Notes under the pieces: model-generated
Database searches by the model: none
What the model was told of the DNA's origin: nothing
The model's input: the letters and a program-made list of their open reading frames with translations, nothing else
Part shown: positions 31,420 to 38,670 of the stretch, piece after piece
Layout of the letters: each line of letters begins with the position of its first letter
How positions within the stretch are numbered: position 1 is the first letter of the stretch
Translations under genes and position numbers: made by a program
DNA from: 1-14-0-10-37-14 sp037130845
GTDB taxonomy: Bacteria > Patescibacteriota > Patescibacteriia > Patescibacteriales > Patescibacteriaceae
Length of the DNA: 64,000 bases
NCBI GenBank assembly: GCA_037130845.1
Contig: JBAXSE010000004.1
Location: 1-64,000, forward strand
Reading direction: 5' to 3'

Positions 31420-33199
31420 AAATTTTGCAATTTTGGCCCACATTGATCACGGCAAGTCCACGCTAGCGGACCGCCTTTTGGAATTTACCGGCACCATCGA
31501 CCCGCGCAAGATGAAAAACCAAGTTTTGGACAGGATGGATTTGGAGCGTGAGCGCGGCATTACCATCAAGCTGACGCCAGTAACCATGAGCTATCAGGGC
31601 TATACTTTGAATTTGATCGATACTCCAGGACACGTCGATTTTTCTTATGAAGTATCTCGGTCTTTGGCTGCCGTGGAGGGAGCGGTGTTATTAGTGGATG
31701 CCACCCAAGGCATCCAGGCACAGACTCTGGCTAATTTATATTTGGCCATCGAGCAAGACTTGGCAATTATTCCGGTGATTAATAAGATTGACTTGCCGGC
31801 AGCTGATATTGATAAGACTACGACGGAAATCGTCAAGCTGATCGGTTGTGATCCGAGCGAAATCATCTTGGCTTCGGGCAAGACGGGCGTAGGCGTAGCG
31901 GAAATTTTGGCCGCCGTCATCAAGCAAGTGCCTGAGCCGAAAGGCGATCCGGACGCACCTTTGCGCGCGTTGATTTTTGATTCCAATTATGACGAATATC
32001 GCGGCGTCGTGGCCTATATCCGCGTGATTGACGGTGCTTTATCCAAGAATAACAAGATAAAATTGCTGGCTACCCACTCTAAAAGCGAAGCCTTGGATGT
32101 CGGCATTCTAAACCCGGAATATCAGTCTACTGGACAGTTAGCGACCGGCCAGATCGGCTATATTGTGACGGGTTTTAAAGAAGTCCGCGAATGCGGCGTG
32201 GGTGATACTATTACTACAGTAGCTGGTGCCAAGGAAGAACAGGCAGTTGAACCGCTTAAGGGTTATGCCGAGGTTAAGCCGATGGTTTTTGCCGGCATTT
32301 TTCCGCGCGAGGGCGATAATTTCGCCGAACTGCGCGATGCTATTTCTAAGCTTAAGTTAAATGATGCTGCTTTGGTTTATGAACCGGAACAAAGCAATGC
32401 TTTGGGCTTCGGTTTCCGTTGCGGCTTTCTGGGCTTGTTACATCTGGAAATCTTCCAAGAACGCTTGCGCCGCGAGTACGGATTGGATTTGATTGTAACG
32501 GTGCCGAGCGTGGCTTACAAAGTGTATCTCAAGAGCGGCGTCGAACCGGAGATTATCCGCAGCCCGCAAAAACTGCCCGATCCTTCGAGCATGGATCATG
32601 TCGAAGAGCCTTGGGTCAGCCTGGACATCATTACGCCCAAGGATTATATCGGCGGTATCATGGGTCTGGTCCAGGACAAGCGCGGCAATTACAAAAATAC
32701 CGAATACATCGATACCACTCGAGTTATCCTGCATTATGATATTCCGATGTATAGCGTTCTGACCGACTTTTATGATAAGATAAAGTCGGTGACCTCCGGC
32801 TATGCGTCTATCAATTACGAATTTATCGGCTATCGCAAGGCCGACGTGGTTAAGATGGATATTTTGGTGGCCGAAGAGATTGTCGAGGCCTTGGCCATGA
32901 TTGTCTATCGCGATGATGCCTACCATAAGGGCAAGGACGTGGTGGAGACGCTCAAGGAAAGCTTGCCTCGCCAAATGTTCGTTATTAAAATTCAAGCAGC
33001 CATCGGCGGACAAGTGGTTGCCAGTGAAAGAATCTCGGCTATGCGCAAAGATGTAACCGCCAAGCTCTACGGCGGCGATGTATCCCGCAAACGCAAGCTA
33101 TTAGAGAAGCAGAAGAAAGGCAAGAAGAAGATGATGGCAGCGGGAAAGGGCTCGGTGGAAATACCTTCTGATACGTTTGTTAAGTTGTTGAAGAAATAA
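31406..33199 (+). CDS. lepA: elongation factor 4 (LepA) GTPase
   Basis: LepA/EF-4 (597 aa) is a ribosome-associated GTPase acting in translation under stress and in 30S biogenesis. The G domain has LAHIDHGKSTLADRL at residue 8, the switch region RERGITIKLTPV, DTPGHVDF, NKIDLPAAD and SGKTGVG. Domains II, III and V follow, then the LepA-specific C-terminal domain (YRKADVVKMDILV, VDALAMIVYRDDAYHKGK-like, and RKRKLLEKQKKGKKKMM), which separates it from EF-G. The ATG overlaps the endonuclease gene by 14 nt. Confidence 0.97.
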   Translation: MNEIRNFAILAHIDHGKSTLADRLLEFTGTIDPRKMKNQVLDRMDLERERGITIKLTPVTMSYQGYTLNLIDTPGHVDFSYEVSRSLAAVEGAVLLVDATQGIQAQTLANLYLAIEQDLAIIPVINKIDLPAADIDKTTTEIVKLIGCDPSEIILASGKTGVGVAEILAAVIKQVPEPKGDPDAPLRALIFDSNYDEYRGVVAYIRVIDGALSKNNKIKLLATHSKSEALDVGILNPEYQSTGQLATGQIGYIVTGFKEVRECGVGDTITTVAGAKEEQAVEPLKGYAEVKPMVFAGIFPREGDNFAELRDAISKLKLNDAALVYEPEQSNALGFGFRCGFLGLLHLEIFQERLRREYGLDLIVTVPSVAYKVYLKSGVEPEIIRSPQKLPDPSSMDHVEEPWVSLDIITPKDYIGGIMGLVQDKRGNYKNTEYIDTTRVILHYDIPMYSVLTDFYDKIKSVTSGYASINYEFIGYRKADVVKMDILVAEEIVEALAMIVYRDDAYHKGKDVVETLKESLPRQMFVIKIQAAIGGQVVASERISAMRKDVTAKLYGGDVSRKRKLLEKQKKGKKKMMAAGKGSVEIPSDTFVKLLKK

Positions 33200-33223
33200 C
33201 ACTCCAGCAAAAACAACTGAAGT

Positions 33224-33314
33224 TCCTACAAATACAAATTATTACAAATCTACAAATCCGTATCTAAACGTCAAGTTCATATTTGTATATTTGTAATAAT
33301 TTGTATTTGTAGGA
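33224..33314. repeat. family B inverted repeat, copy 2
   Basis: CCTACAAATACAAATTATTAC and GTAATAATTTGTATTTGTAGG arms. The centre (CCGTATCTAAACGTCAAG) is in the opposite orientation to the centres of the copies at 20031 and 50297. Confidence 0.88.
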
Positions 33315-33359
33315 GCATATATTCTTTTCCTATTTTTATTTGTAGAACTATTAATAAGT

Positions 33360-33467
33360 ATGAAACCAAAAACTCGCAAGTTGATGAAAAAATTCCTGTG
33401 GGGCCTGGTGGCTGCCATGGTTATCCTATCGATGGTCGTCGCCGGACTGTCGTCGTTTATAAAATAA
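33360..33467 (+). CDS. 35-residue single-span membrane peptide
   Basis: ATG at 33360 to TAA at 33465-33467. The product starts with a basic stretch (MKPKTRKLMKKF), followed by one hydrophobic helix (LWGLVAAMVILSMVVAGLSS) and a short tail. This resembles the very small DUF4044-like membrane peptides of other bacteria, but the match is only in architecture. It is GC-balanced like its neighbours and has its own terminator 13 nt downstream, which supports it as a real gene. Confidence 0.6.
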   Translation: MKPKTRKLMKKFLWGLVAAMVILSMVVAGLSSFIK

Positions 33468-33479
33468 TGGTTATTGCAC

Positions 33480-33506
33480 AAGCAGCCTTGAATGAGGCTG
33501 CTTTTG
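33480..33506 (+). terminator. intrinsic terminator
   Basis: AAGCAGCCT and AGGCTGCTT around TGAATG, followed by TTTTG. Confidence 0.85.
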
Positions 33507-33554
33507 TAGTTGTTTGAGTTTTTAAAAGGCCTATGATATGCTGATTTGAACATT

Positions 33555-35282
33555 ATGGATGTAAATAAATTTTGGCAAATATACCCCAAGTTAAGTGAAG
33601 AACAACGCGCGGAATTATCTTCCTATCCGGAACTGGTGGCCCAGCTCTTGGTTAATCGCAATCTAAAGGGCAAGAAGCAAGTGAGCGATTTTTTTTCGGC
33701 CGATTGGGAAATGTCTTTGCTTGACCCATTCGCCTTTACGCAGATGAAGGCGGCTTGCGAGCTGATTATCAAGCATCTTAAGGACAAGTCTCTCATTGCC
33801 ATAGCCGGTGACTATGATGCTGATGGCGTCACGTCTTCGGCGTTGCTTAATCGCATTATTACCGCCTTGGGCGGCAAGGCCGAGGTCTGGATTCCCAGCC
33901 GTCTAGGTGAAGGCTATGGTTTGTCCAAAAAGATTGTCGATGAAGTTATTGCTGCCGGGGCCAAGCTGTTGATTACGGTTGATAATGGCATTAAGGCGGG
34001 CAAAGAAATTGCTTATGCTCAGGAGAGGGGCATAGATACGATTATAACCGATCATCACATGGGCCCAGATGACGCGGCCGATTTGCCGCCGGGCGTGGTA
34101 TTGGATGCCATGGTTGAAAGCGAGGCTTATCCCTTTAAATATTTGGCGGGTGTGGGGGTGGCTTACAAGCTGGCCGCCGGGCTAATCCAGATGTCTACGC
34201 TTAATTCGAGCCAGAAAGAAAAATTAGTTTCGGCTGATCTTGATTTGGTGGCATTGGGTACGGTGGCTGATTGTGTGCCTCTGGTGGGCGAGAATCGCGC
34301 TTTGGTTAAGCGGGGATTGGCGATGTTGAACAAGCAAACCAAGCCGGGCGTGCGCGCTTTAATTACCGCCGCTTCGGCCAAGGGTGAGATAGACGAGGCC
34401 AGCATCGGCTGGCAACTGGCGCCGCGACTGAATGTAGCCGGACGAATGGAGCACGCTAATGTATCTTATAGATTATTGATGACCGAAGATCAGAAAGAAG
34501 CGGACGAACTGGCTAGCAAACTGAATGACAAGAATGCTTTGCGCCAGGCAGAGACGGCGCGGATCGTGGAATATTGCGAGCGGATGATCGAGAGCGGGTT
34601 AAAGGAAGACAAGATTTTGATTTTGGTTTCGCCTGATTTGGAATACGGCTTGGAAGACAAGTGGCTGGAGGGCGTTATCGGCTTAGTGGCTGGGCGTTTA
34701 TGCGAGAAATATTCCAAGCCAGCTCTGGTTATCTGCTTGAGCGAAGGCCAGATCAAGGGCTCGGGGCGAAGCATTGAGAGCGTGAATGTCGTGGATTTTT
34801 TGTCCAACTTTGAGAGCTATCTTTCGCGCTATGGCGGACACAAAATGGCTTGCGGCTTCTCGGTCAAGAAGAAAGAAGTCTTGATGGAATTTGTAACCAA
34901 GGCCAGAGAATTGGCCGCGACGACTATTAATGACGACGATCTGATTCCAAGGCTCAAGATTGATGCCGAAGTGAACCTGAGCGAGGTTAACGGCGAGCTG
35001 GCGGATTGGCTGACGCGTTTTTCGCCATTCGGCCAAGCTAATCCCACCCCGATGTTTGTCTCTCGCAATGTGCGGGTGATGGATTTTATGCCCCTGGGTA
35101 TGGAGGCTCAACACTTCAAAATGCGTTTCGGGTCTTTGTGGGCCATCGCCTTTAATGCCTCTAAGCGTTGGCCGACCGTGGCTGTGGGCAGTACTTTGGA
35201 TATCGCTTATCATTTGGAATGGAATGAGTATAATGGGTTTAGGAATCTGCAGATGAGGATCGTTGATATACATGTGGTTTAG
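33555..35282 (+). CDS. recJ: single-stranded-DNA-specific exonuclease RecJ
   Basis: RecJ (575 aa) is a 5'-3' ssDNA exonuclease for recombination and mismatch repair. DHH domain motifs are IAGDYDADGVTSSALL near 83, ITVDNGI near 142, IITDHHMGPDD near 160, and LVALGTVADCVPL near 230. The DHHA1 domain (EGVIGLVAGRLCEKYSKPALVI, then RYGGHKMACGFSV) and a C-terminal OB-like domain follow. A TTG at 33546 is possible, but the ATG at 33555 is preferred. A TATGAT -10 box at 33532-33537 with TTGTTT 16 bp upstream suggests a leader of about 10 nt. Confidence 0.95.
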   Translation: MDVNKFWQIYPKLSEEQRAELSSYPELVAQLLVNRNLKGKKQVSDFFSADWEMSLLDPFAFTQMKAACELIIKHLKDKSLIAIAGDYDADGVTSSALLNRIITALGGKAEVWIPSRLGEGYGLSKKIVDEVIAAGAKLLITVDNGIKAGKEIAYAQERGIDTIITDHHMGPDDAADLPPGVVLDAMVESEAYPFKYLAGVGVAYKLAAGLIQMSTLNSSQKEKLVSADLDLVALGTVADCVPLVGENRALVKRGLAMLNKQTKPGVRALITAASAKGEIDEASIGWQLAPRLNVAGRMEHANVSYRLLMTEDQKEADELASKLNDKNALRQAETARIVEYCERMIESGLKEDKILILVSPDLEYGLEDKWLEGVIGLVAGRLCEKYSKPALVICLSEGQIKGSGRSIESVNVVDFLSNFESYLSRYGGHKMACGFSVKKKEVLMEFVTKARELAATTINDDDLIPRLKIDAEVNLSEVNGELADWLTRFSPFGQANPTPMFVSRNVRVMDFMPLGMEAQHFKMRFGSLWAIAFNASKRWPTVAVGSTLDIAYHLEWNEYNGFRNLQMRIVDIHVV

Positions 35283-35286
35283 GTAG

Positions 35287-35330
35287 GTCAAAAGTCAAAA
35301 GTTAAAGGTCAAAAGTATTGAGTCCTTCGG
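35287..35330. repeat. family D repeat, partial copy
   Basis: GTCAAAA-GTCAAAA-GTTAAAG-GTCAAAA heptad units, then GAGTCCTTCGGAC, directly after recJ. Confidence 0.6.
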
Positions 35331-35357
35331 ACGTTTATTATTTATCTGCCGTGATTT

Positions 35358-35759
35358 ATGAATTTTCCTAGTGAGGAAGCGCAAAAGTTTGTAGATTGGA
35401 CTAAGATAAAGATTAGAGCGCATTTTTCTGACAATGAAGTGTATTTTTACGAAAAAGAGATTTGGTGGATTCACCTTGGACAAAATATAGGGTCGGAACA
35501 AAACGGCAAGAATACTCCCTTCGAGCGCCCGATATTGATTATTAAGAAATTTAACCGAGATACTTTTTTAGGCGTTTCGATGTCAACAAAAATTAGAGAT
35601 GACCGTCATTCTTATATATTGAATAGAAATGGAGTAGACTATGATATTAATCTATCGCAGATACGTACGTTAAGCCGCAAGAGGTTATTGAGAAAGATTG
35701 GCAAAGTGCCAGAAGCCGATTTCAAAAATATAAAAGAAAAGCTGAAATCATTATTATAA
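35358..35759 (+). CDS. MazF/PemK family toxin-like protein, orphan
   Basis: A 133-residue protein of the MazF/PemK family, mRNA-cleaving endoribonucleases. The core EKEIWWIHLGQNIGSEQNGK, FERPILIIKKF and FLGVSMSTK carry the family strands. The later SQIRTLSRKRLLRKIGKV matches the conserved helix where MazF relatives have R-T-L/I-D-x-x-R-L. The usual antitoxin gene is missing on both sides, and the DNA is AT-rich. Such solitary MazF-like genes are frequent in CPR genomes. Whether it is toxic is unknown. Confidence 0.82.
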   Translation: MNFPSEEAQKFVDWTKIKIRAHFSDNEVYFYEKEIWWIHLGQNIGSEQNGKNTPFERPILIIKKFNRDTFLGVSMSTKIRDDRHSYILNRNGVDYDINLSQIRTLSRKRLLRKIGKVPEADFKNIKEKLKSLL

Positions 35760-35764
35760 ACAAC

Positions 35765-35819
35765 GAAACCCCTTTCGGGTGAAAGAGGTTTCTCGGAGTT
35801 TCCTTGAAACCAAGGAAAC
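35765..35819 (+). other. two consecutive hairpins after the MazF-like gene
   Basis: GAAACCCCTTTC/GAAAGAGGTTTC (one mismatch, loop GGGT) is followed by GTTTCCTTG/CAAGGAAAC (perfect, loop AAAC). Neither has a T-run. They may stabilise the transcript end or attenuate rnhA, whose ATG is at 35869. Confidence 0.55.
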
Positions 35820-35868
35820 CAAAGTGTATTTAAAATATATCAGATTATCACTTAGATGTCAACAATTT

Positions 35869-36279
35869 ATGCCATATACTAAATTAATAATCCATACCGA
35901 TGGCGGCTCCAGAGGCAATCCTGGCCATGCCGGCTGCGGAGCGGTGCTCAAGACGCCTGAGGGCGAACTGGTAGGCGAGGTCAGCCATTATATGGGCCAT
36001 GCTACCAATAACCAGGCCGAATATACGGCTATAGTTTTGGCTTTAGATAAGGCCAGCGAATTGGGAGCCGAGGAACTGGAATTCAGATTGGACTCGGAAT
36101 TGGCAGTAAAACAGCTGAAAAGGGAATATAAAGTACGCAATAAAGACCTTGAAAAATTGTATGTTATGGTCTACAATAGGGTTTTGAAGTTCAAAAAAGT
36201 GACTTGGCACCATATTAGGCGCGAGTTTAATAAGGAGGCGGATAAGCTAGCGAATGATGCGATGGACAGAAAAAGCTAA
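35869..36279 (+). CDS. rnhA: ribonuclease HI
   Basis: RNase HI-type protein (136 aa) that removes RNA from RNA-DNA hybrids. The four acidic catalytic residues are visible: D in IIHTDGGSRGNPGHAG, E in NNQAEYTAIVLAL, D in FRLDSELAVKQL, and the final D in EADKLANDAMD. The short form without a hybrid-binding domain matches the reverse-transcriptase-like RNase H group. An open frame from 35779 would include hairpin DNA, so the ATG at 35869 is preferred. Confidence 0.92.
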   Translation: MPYTKLIIHTDGGSRGNPGHAGCGAVLKTPEGELVGEVSHYMGHATNNQAEYTAIVLALDKASELGAEELEFRLDSELAVKQLKREYKVRNKDLEKLYVMVYNRVLKFKKVTWHHIRREFNKEADKLANDAMDRKS

Positions 36280-36395
36280 AATGTAAAAGCTAAAATGTAA
36301 AAGCTTTGGAGTGCCGCTAGGCGGCACAGTTTATAATTAATCTTTATTTCCGATAACTTTACAAACTTTAAGAACTTTATAAACTTTACAAACTT
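36278..36395. repeat. adjacent family D and family A repeats
   Basis: AAAATGTAAAAGCT is repeated twice (36278-36305), then a GTGCCGCTAGGCGGCAC hairpin (36311-36327), then CTTTACAAA, CTTTAAGAA, CTTTATAAA, CTTTACAAA units (36357-36393). Two repeat families meet directly upstream of the tRNA region. Confidence 0.65.
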
Positions 36396-36400
36396 ATTTT

Positions 36401-36534
36401 GGATATGTAGCTCAGTTGGTTACCTCCCTAGCGGGAGGCAGGGAGCGCACCGTTCACACGTGCCCGTCCGTATCCGCCAGCTGGCGGAGAAGGCGGGTCG
36501 GTGAGGTCATCCCGCTGGGGCGGGATCATGTCCA
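36401..36534 (+). pseudogene. tRNA-Val interrupted by palindromic insertions
   Basis: The tRNA-Val parts are recognisable by comparison with the intact gene at 36570. A 5' acceptor GGATATG pairs with CATGTCC at 36527-36533 (one G-T). The D-arm is GTAGCTCAGTTGGTTA...GAGC, and the anticodon half is GCACCGTTCACA...TCGGTG (anticodon CAC). Three foreign blocks interrupt it: 36423-36442 in the D-arm (CCTCCC-TAGC-GGGAGG), 36459-36497 in the anticodon loop between positions 37 and 38 (with TCCGCCAGCTGGCGGA), and a GC palindrome (TCCCGC...GCGGGA) replacing the T-arm. The T-loop consensus is lost, so it should not be functional. Confidence 0.78.
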
Positions 36535-36569
36535 CTCAGAATCACGCCATCATATATAATGAATATTTT

Positions 36570-36643
36570 GGATAATTAGCTCAGTTGGTTAGAGCGCACC
36601 GTTCACATCGGTGAGGTCACAGGTTCGAGTCCTGTATTATCCA
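36570..36643 (+). tRNA. tRNA-Val (anticodon CAC)
   Basis: Complete cloverleaf: acceptor GGATAAT/ATTATCC plus A73, D-stem GCTC/GAGC, anticodon stem CACCG/CGGTG with loop TTCACAT giving anticodon CAC, variable loop AGGTC, and T-arm ACAGG-TTCGAGT-CCTGT. CCA is not encoded. It decodes GUG. The sequence just upstream resembles that before the broken copy at 36401, though the acceptor stems differ. Confidence 0.96.
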
Positions 36644-36678
36644 CATCATATTTTGTCCATTTATAATAGGAGGCCGTT

Positions 36679-37164
36679 ATGGCTGTTGTTAACGAAAGAT
36701 ACGCCCATTTATCTAGTCGCATTAAAGAATGCAATGAATTGTTGGCATTGTCAGACAAAGAATTGCTGATTGCTATGAAGGAAAATCCGAATCTGGTAAT
36801 GAAGACTAATGGTCCGTATTACGAACGCGTTTTAAAAGAAAAACAAGAACTGTGGCAGAAAAATGTGGCCAATGTTTTGAATGGCATTATTGATTTGCCT
36901 TTGGATGAGCTGCTCAAAGGGGGCAAAGATGGTATTTTGTTTTTGATTAAAAGCAATCTGAAGAAAGTTCCCGAAAAGGTTTCGGTCGCTGAGTTATTGG
37001 AATATGTGCCGGTGCTTGAGTCTGATTTGCTGAATATTTACAGGAAAGATCTGAGAATCAGTTTGAAGAATGCCAAGCAAGATATTGAAAAAGAATCGAT
37101 TACGGGCAATGGCTTTAATCAGGGGAGTCACCCATTTTTTTCGCATGATACGTTTGTAGGATGA
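36679..37164 (+). CDS. hypothetical protein
   Basis: A 161-residue soluble protein, mainly helical (RIKECNELLALSDKELLIAMKENP, RVLKEKQELWQKNVANVLNGI) with no membrane segment or known motif. A strong AGGAGG lies five bases before the ATG and a perfect terminator follows, so it is almost certainly expressed on its own. No family recognised. Confidence 0.78.
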   Translation: MAVVNERYAHLSSRIKECNELLALSDKELLIAMKENPNLVMKTNGPYYERVLKEKQELWQKNVANVLNGIIDLPLDELLKGGKDGILFLIKSNLKKVPEKVSVAELLEYVPVLESDLLNIYRKDLRISLKNAKQDIEKESITGNGFNQGSHPFFSHDTFVG

Positions 37165-37170
37165 AAAATA

Positions 37171-37202
37171 AACCTCTTTAACATAAAGTTAAAGAGGTTT
37201 TT
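37171..37202 (+). terminator. intrinsic terminator
   Basis: AACCTCTTTAAC and GTTAAAGAGGTT around ATAAA, with a T-run. Confidence 0.92.
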
Positions 37203-37218
37203 GATTTGCAAAATATCA

Positions 37219-37317
37219 TGTCATTCCCGCGAAGGCGGGAATCTAATCGTTAGTGGTAGTTCACAAGCAAGATCTCCGCCGGAGTTTATACTCGGTACTC
37301 CGGTACGGGGATGACAT
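37219..37317. repeat. family E repeat, copy 2
   Basis: TGTCATTCCCGCGAAGGCGG...ATCTAATCGTTAG...GTTCACAAGCAAGA...GGGGATGACATG parallels the copy at 22884. A secondary palindrome CCGGAGT...ACTCCGG sits near its right end. The rest of the gap to 37456 has only the short motif TTAATAGACATTTACAGGAATGACA, also found at 5169-5193 with two changes. Confidence 0.75.
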
Positions 37318-37456
37318 GAAGTGATGTGAGTCTGAAATGTAATAACTAGAAGCCCTAGCTACTTCTGTCAACGAATTAATAGACATTTACAGGAATGACA
37401 CTGCTTTTTATAATAACATTTATTGTTGACTTTATGAAGCGTGGATTTAGGGTATG

Positions 37457-37489
37457 AAAAAAGCACCCCGATGTTACATTGGGATGCTT
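37457..37489 (-). terminator. terminator of the small-paralog operon
   Basis: On the minus strand AAGCATCCC pairs with GGGGTGCTT (one G-T) and is followed by six T. It ends the four-gene unit 10 nt after the last stop. Confidence 0.85.
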
Positions 37490-37498
37490 GATAGTTGC

Positions 37499-37702
37499 TT
37501 ACTTGGTGTAAGTAATGATAGCGGTCAGGGTGGTGAAAGTGGCGTCTCTGTTGCCGCTGGAGGCGCTAGATTGTAGCCATTGCAGCGAAGCGTCGGGATG
37601 TGAGGCCAAGAATGTGTTGACATCGTTAATCAAATTGCTTAACTTCGACGGTCTATTCGGCTTTTCAAAAATGTCTTCAGAAAAGCCTGCTACTTGTCTC
37701 AT
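37499..37702 (-). CDS. small WLQS-family protein, paralog 4
   Basis: A 67-residue protein, the most divergent of four tandem paralogs. It keeps the shared core: a helix LSNLINDVNTFLA, then LQWLQSSASS and the final strand TTLTAIITY. The N-terminal ITGF strand of the other three is replaced by a GFSEDIFEKP segment. AAGGA precedes the ATG. It is the last gene before the terminator. The fold is probably beta-alpha-beta-beta. Function unknown. Confidence 0.78.
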   Translation of the reverse strand: MRQVAGFSEDIFEKPNRPSKLSNLINDVNTFLASHPDASLQWLQSSASSGNRDATFTTLTAIITYTK

Positions 37703-37727
37703 GATAAATTCCTTTGTTGGTGGATAA

Positions 37728-37979
37728 TTATTTGCCTTTTTTCATTTTAGTGCTGACTTCCGCCAGTTTTTTCTCAGTGATGGATGGCACAGCATTAGGA
37801 TATTCAACGATCGCTGTGAGAATCTTGTTGTGGTCGGTCACTGATTGCAGCCAGGTCGTCTTGATATTATCTTCGCAGTTGGTCTCTAGGAGAGATAACC
37901 TGAAAATATTGACTTCCTCTTGCAGAGCGACTTTTTCGCTCTTGCTAGTGAAGTAGCCGGTGATGATTTCGCAAATCAT
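37728..37979 (-). CDS. small WLQS-family protein, paralog 3
   Basis: An 83-residue protein starting MICEIITGYF, with helix LQEEVNIFRLSL, then TTWLQSVTDHNKILTAIVEY and a charged C-terminal helix. Its start, first residues and leader (AAAGGACAGAACATG) are nearly the same as those of paralog 2, which points to a recent duplication of gene plus ribosome site. Function unknown. Confidence 0.85.
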   Translation of the reverse strand: MICEIITGYFTSKSEKVALQEEVNIFRLSLLETNCEDNIKTTWLQSVTDHNKILTAIVEYPNAVPSITEKKLAEVSTKMKKGK

Positions 37980-38008
37980 GTTCTGTCCTTTGTGATGGTG
38001 TAAAAATA

Positions 38009-38257
38009 TTATAGCTTGTCGAATTTGGCGGCTATTTCCGTGACTATGTCATTAGTCTTTCCTTTCGGGGCTCTGGCATATTCTACGATAGCGGTTAGTT
38101 TGAAAAAAGCGCTATTTGACGATTGTAGCCAGATTGTTGTTATTTCGTCGGGTTGATTGTCGCCTTCCAACGATTTCCTGAAGTTATTAACTTTTTGCTT
38201 TAGAGCTGCTAATTCTTCATCTTTATCGATGAAGCCGGTGATGATTTCGCAAATCAT
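38009..38257 (-). CDS. small WLQS-family protein, paralog 2
   Basis: An 82-residue protein starting MICEIITGFI, with helix LKQKVNNFRKSL, TTIWLQSSNSAFFKLTAIVEY and a Lys/Asp-rich tail. AGGA lies six bases before the ATG. About half the residues of the core match paralog 3. The predicted order strand-helix-strand-strand resembles the small Cse60-type proteins, but this is pattern-level only. Confidence 0.85.
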   Translation of the reverse strand: MICEIITGFIDKDEELAALKQKVNNFRKSLEGDNQPDEITTIWLQSSNSAFFKLTAIVEYARAPKGKTNDIVTEIAAKFDKL

Positions 38258-38284
38258 GTTCTGTCCTTTGTATTGGTGGTTGAA

Positions 38285-38482
38285 TTATTTGAGGTATTGG
38301 ATAATAGCTGTCAGCTGAGTGTGCCCTTGGCCGTTATTATATGATTGCAGCCAAGAGATTTCAATCTGGTAGTCGGTATTTTGAACCAAGATGTCTGTGA
38401 ATTCCTCGACTTTATCTTCCAATGTGGCTTGCCACTCCGGGTGGCTGTCGCTAATGAATCCGGTAATGATTTTGAATTTCAT
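38285..38482 (-). CDS. small WLQS-family protein, paralog 1 (first in operon)
   Basis: A 65-residue protein, MKFKIITGFISD..., helix LEDKVEEFTDILV, ISWLQSYNNGQG and TQLTAIIQYLK. The ATG at 38482 is preceded by GAGGAG at ideal spacing and is preferred to 38509, which would overlap the RNA element. It begins 28 nt after the second structured RNA unit and lacks the C-terminal helix of paralogs 2 and 3. Function unknown. Confidence 0.85.
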   Translation of the reverse strand: MKFKIITGFISDSHPEWQATLEDKVEEFTDILVQNTDYQIEISWLQSYNNGQGHTQLTAIIQYLK

Positions 38483-38509
38483 CGTTTCTCCTCGATTGTT
38501 AATATACAA

Positions 38510-38666
38510 AAATTGTCTTCATTAATTCGGAAAAGAATCGTCGACGCGTCCGCTGAGAAGCGGGGCTATCGAAATAGGATTTTGACTACAGTCGTGACTC
38601 AGCCGTAGCCGCGTCGCGATTGCCAGTCAAGCCTGGCCTTCTCTCCCGTGTTAATAAAGACAATTT
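38510..38666 (-). ncRNA. tandem structured leader RNA, unit B (gene-proximal)
   Basis: On the minus strand the unit opens with AAATTGTCTTTATTAA and closes with TTAATGAAGACAATTT, a long helix. Next inside is a helix of CGGGAGAGAA with TTCTTTTCCG. The core has GGCAATC, a hairpin GGC-TACG-GCT with a UNCG-type tetraloop, CGACTGT, and CCGC...GCGG. All are shared in order with unit A. The closing helix differs in sequence from unit A but still pairs. It lies between the promoter and four small genes. No known RNA class is recognised. Confidence 0.75.
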
Positions 38667-38670
38667 ACTT

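Noticed and set aside
36423..36509. A functional archaeal-type tRNA intron in the broken tRNA-Val
   Set aside because: The T-arm is also replaced and the D-arm interrupted, and the block matches common GC palindromes. An expressed, spliced tRNA is therefore unlikely.
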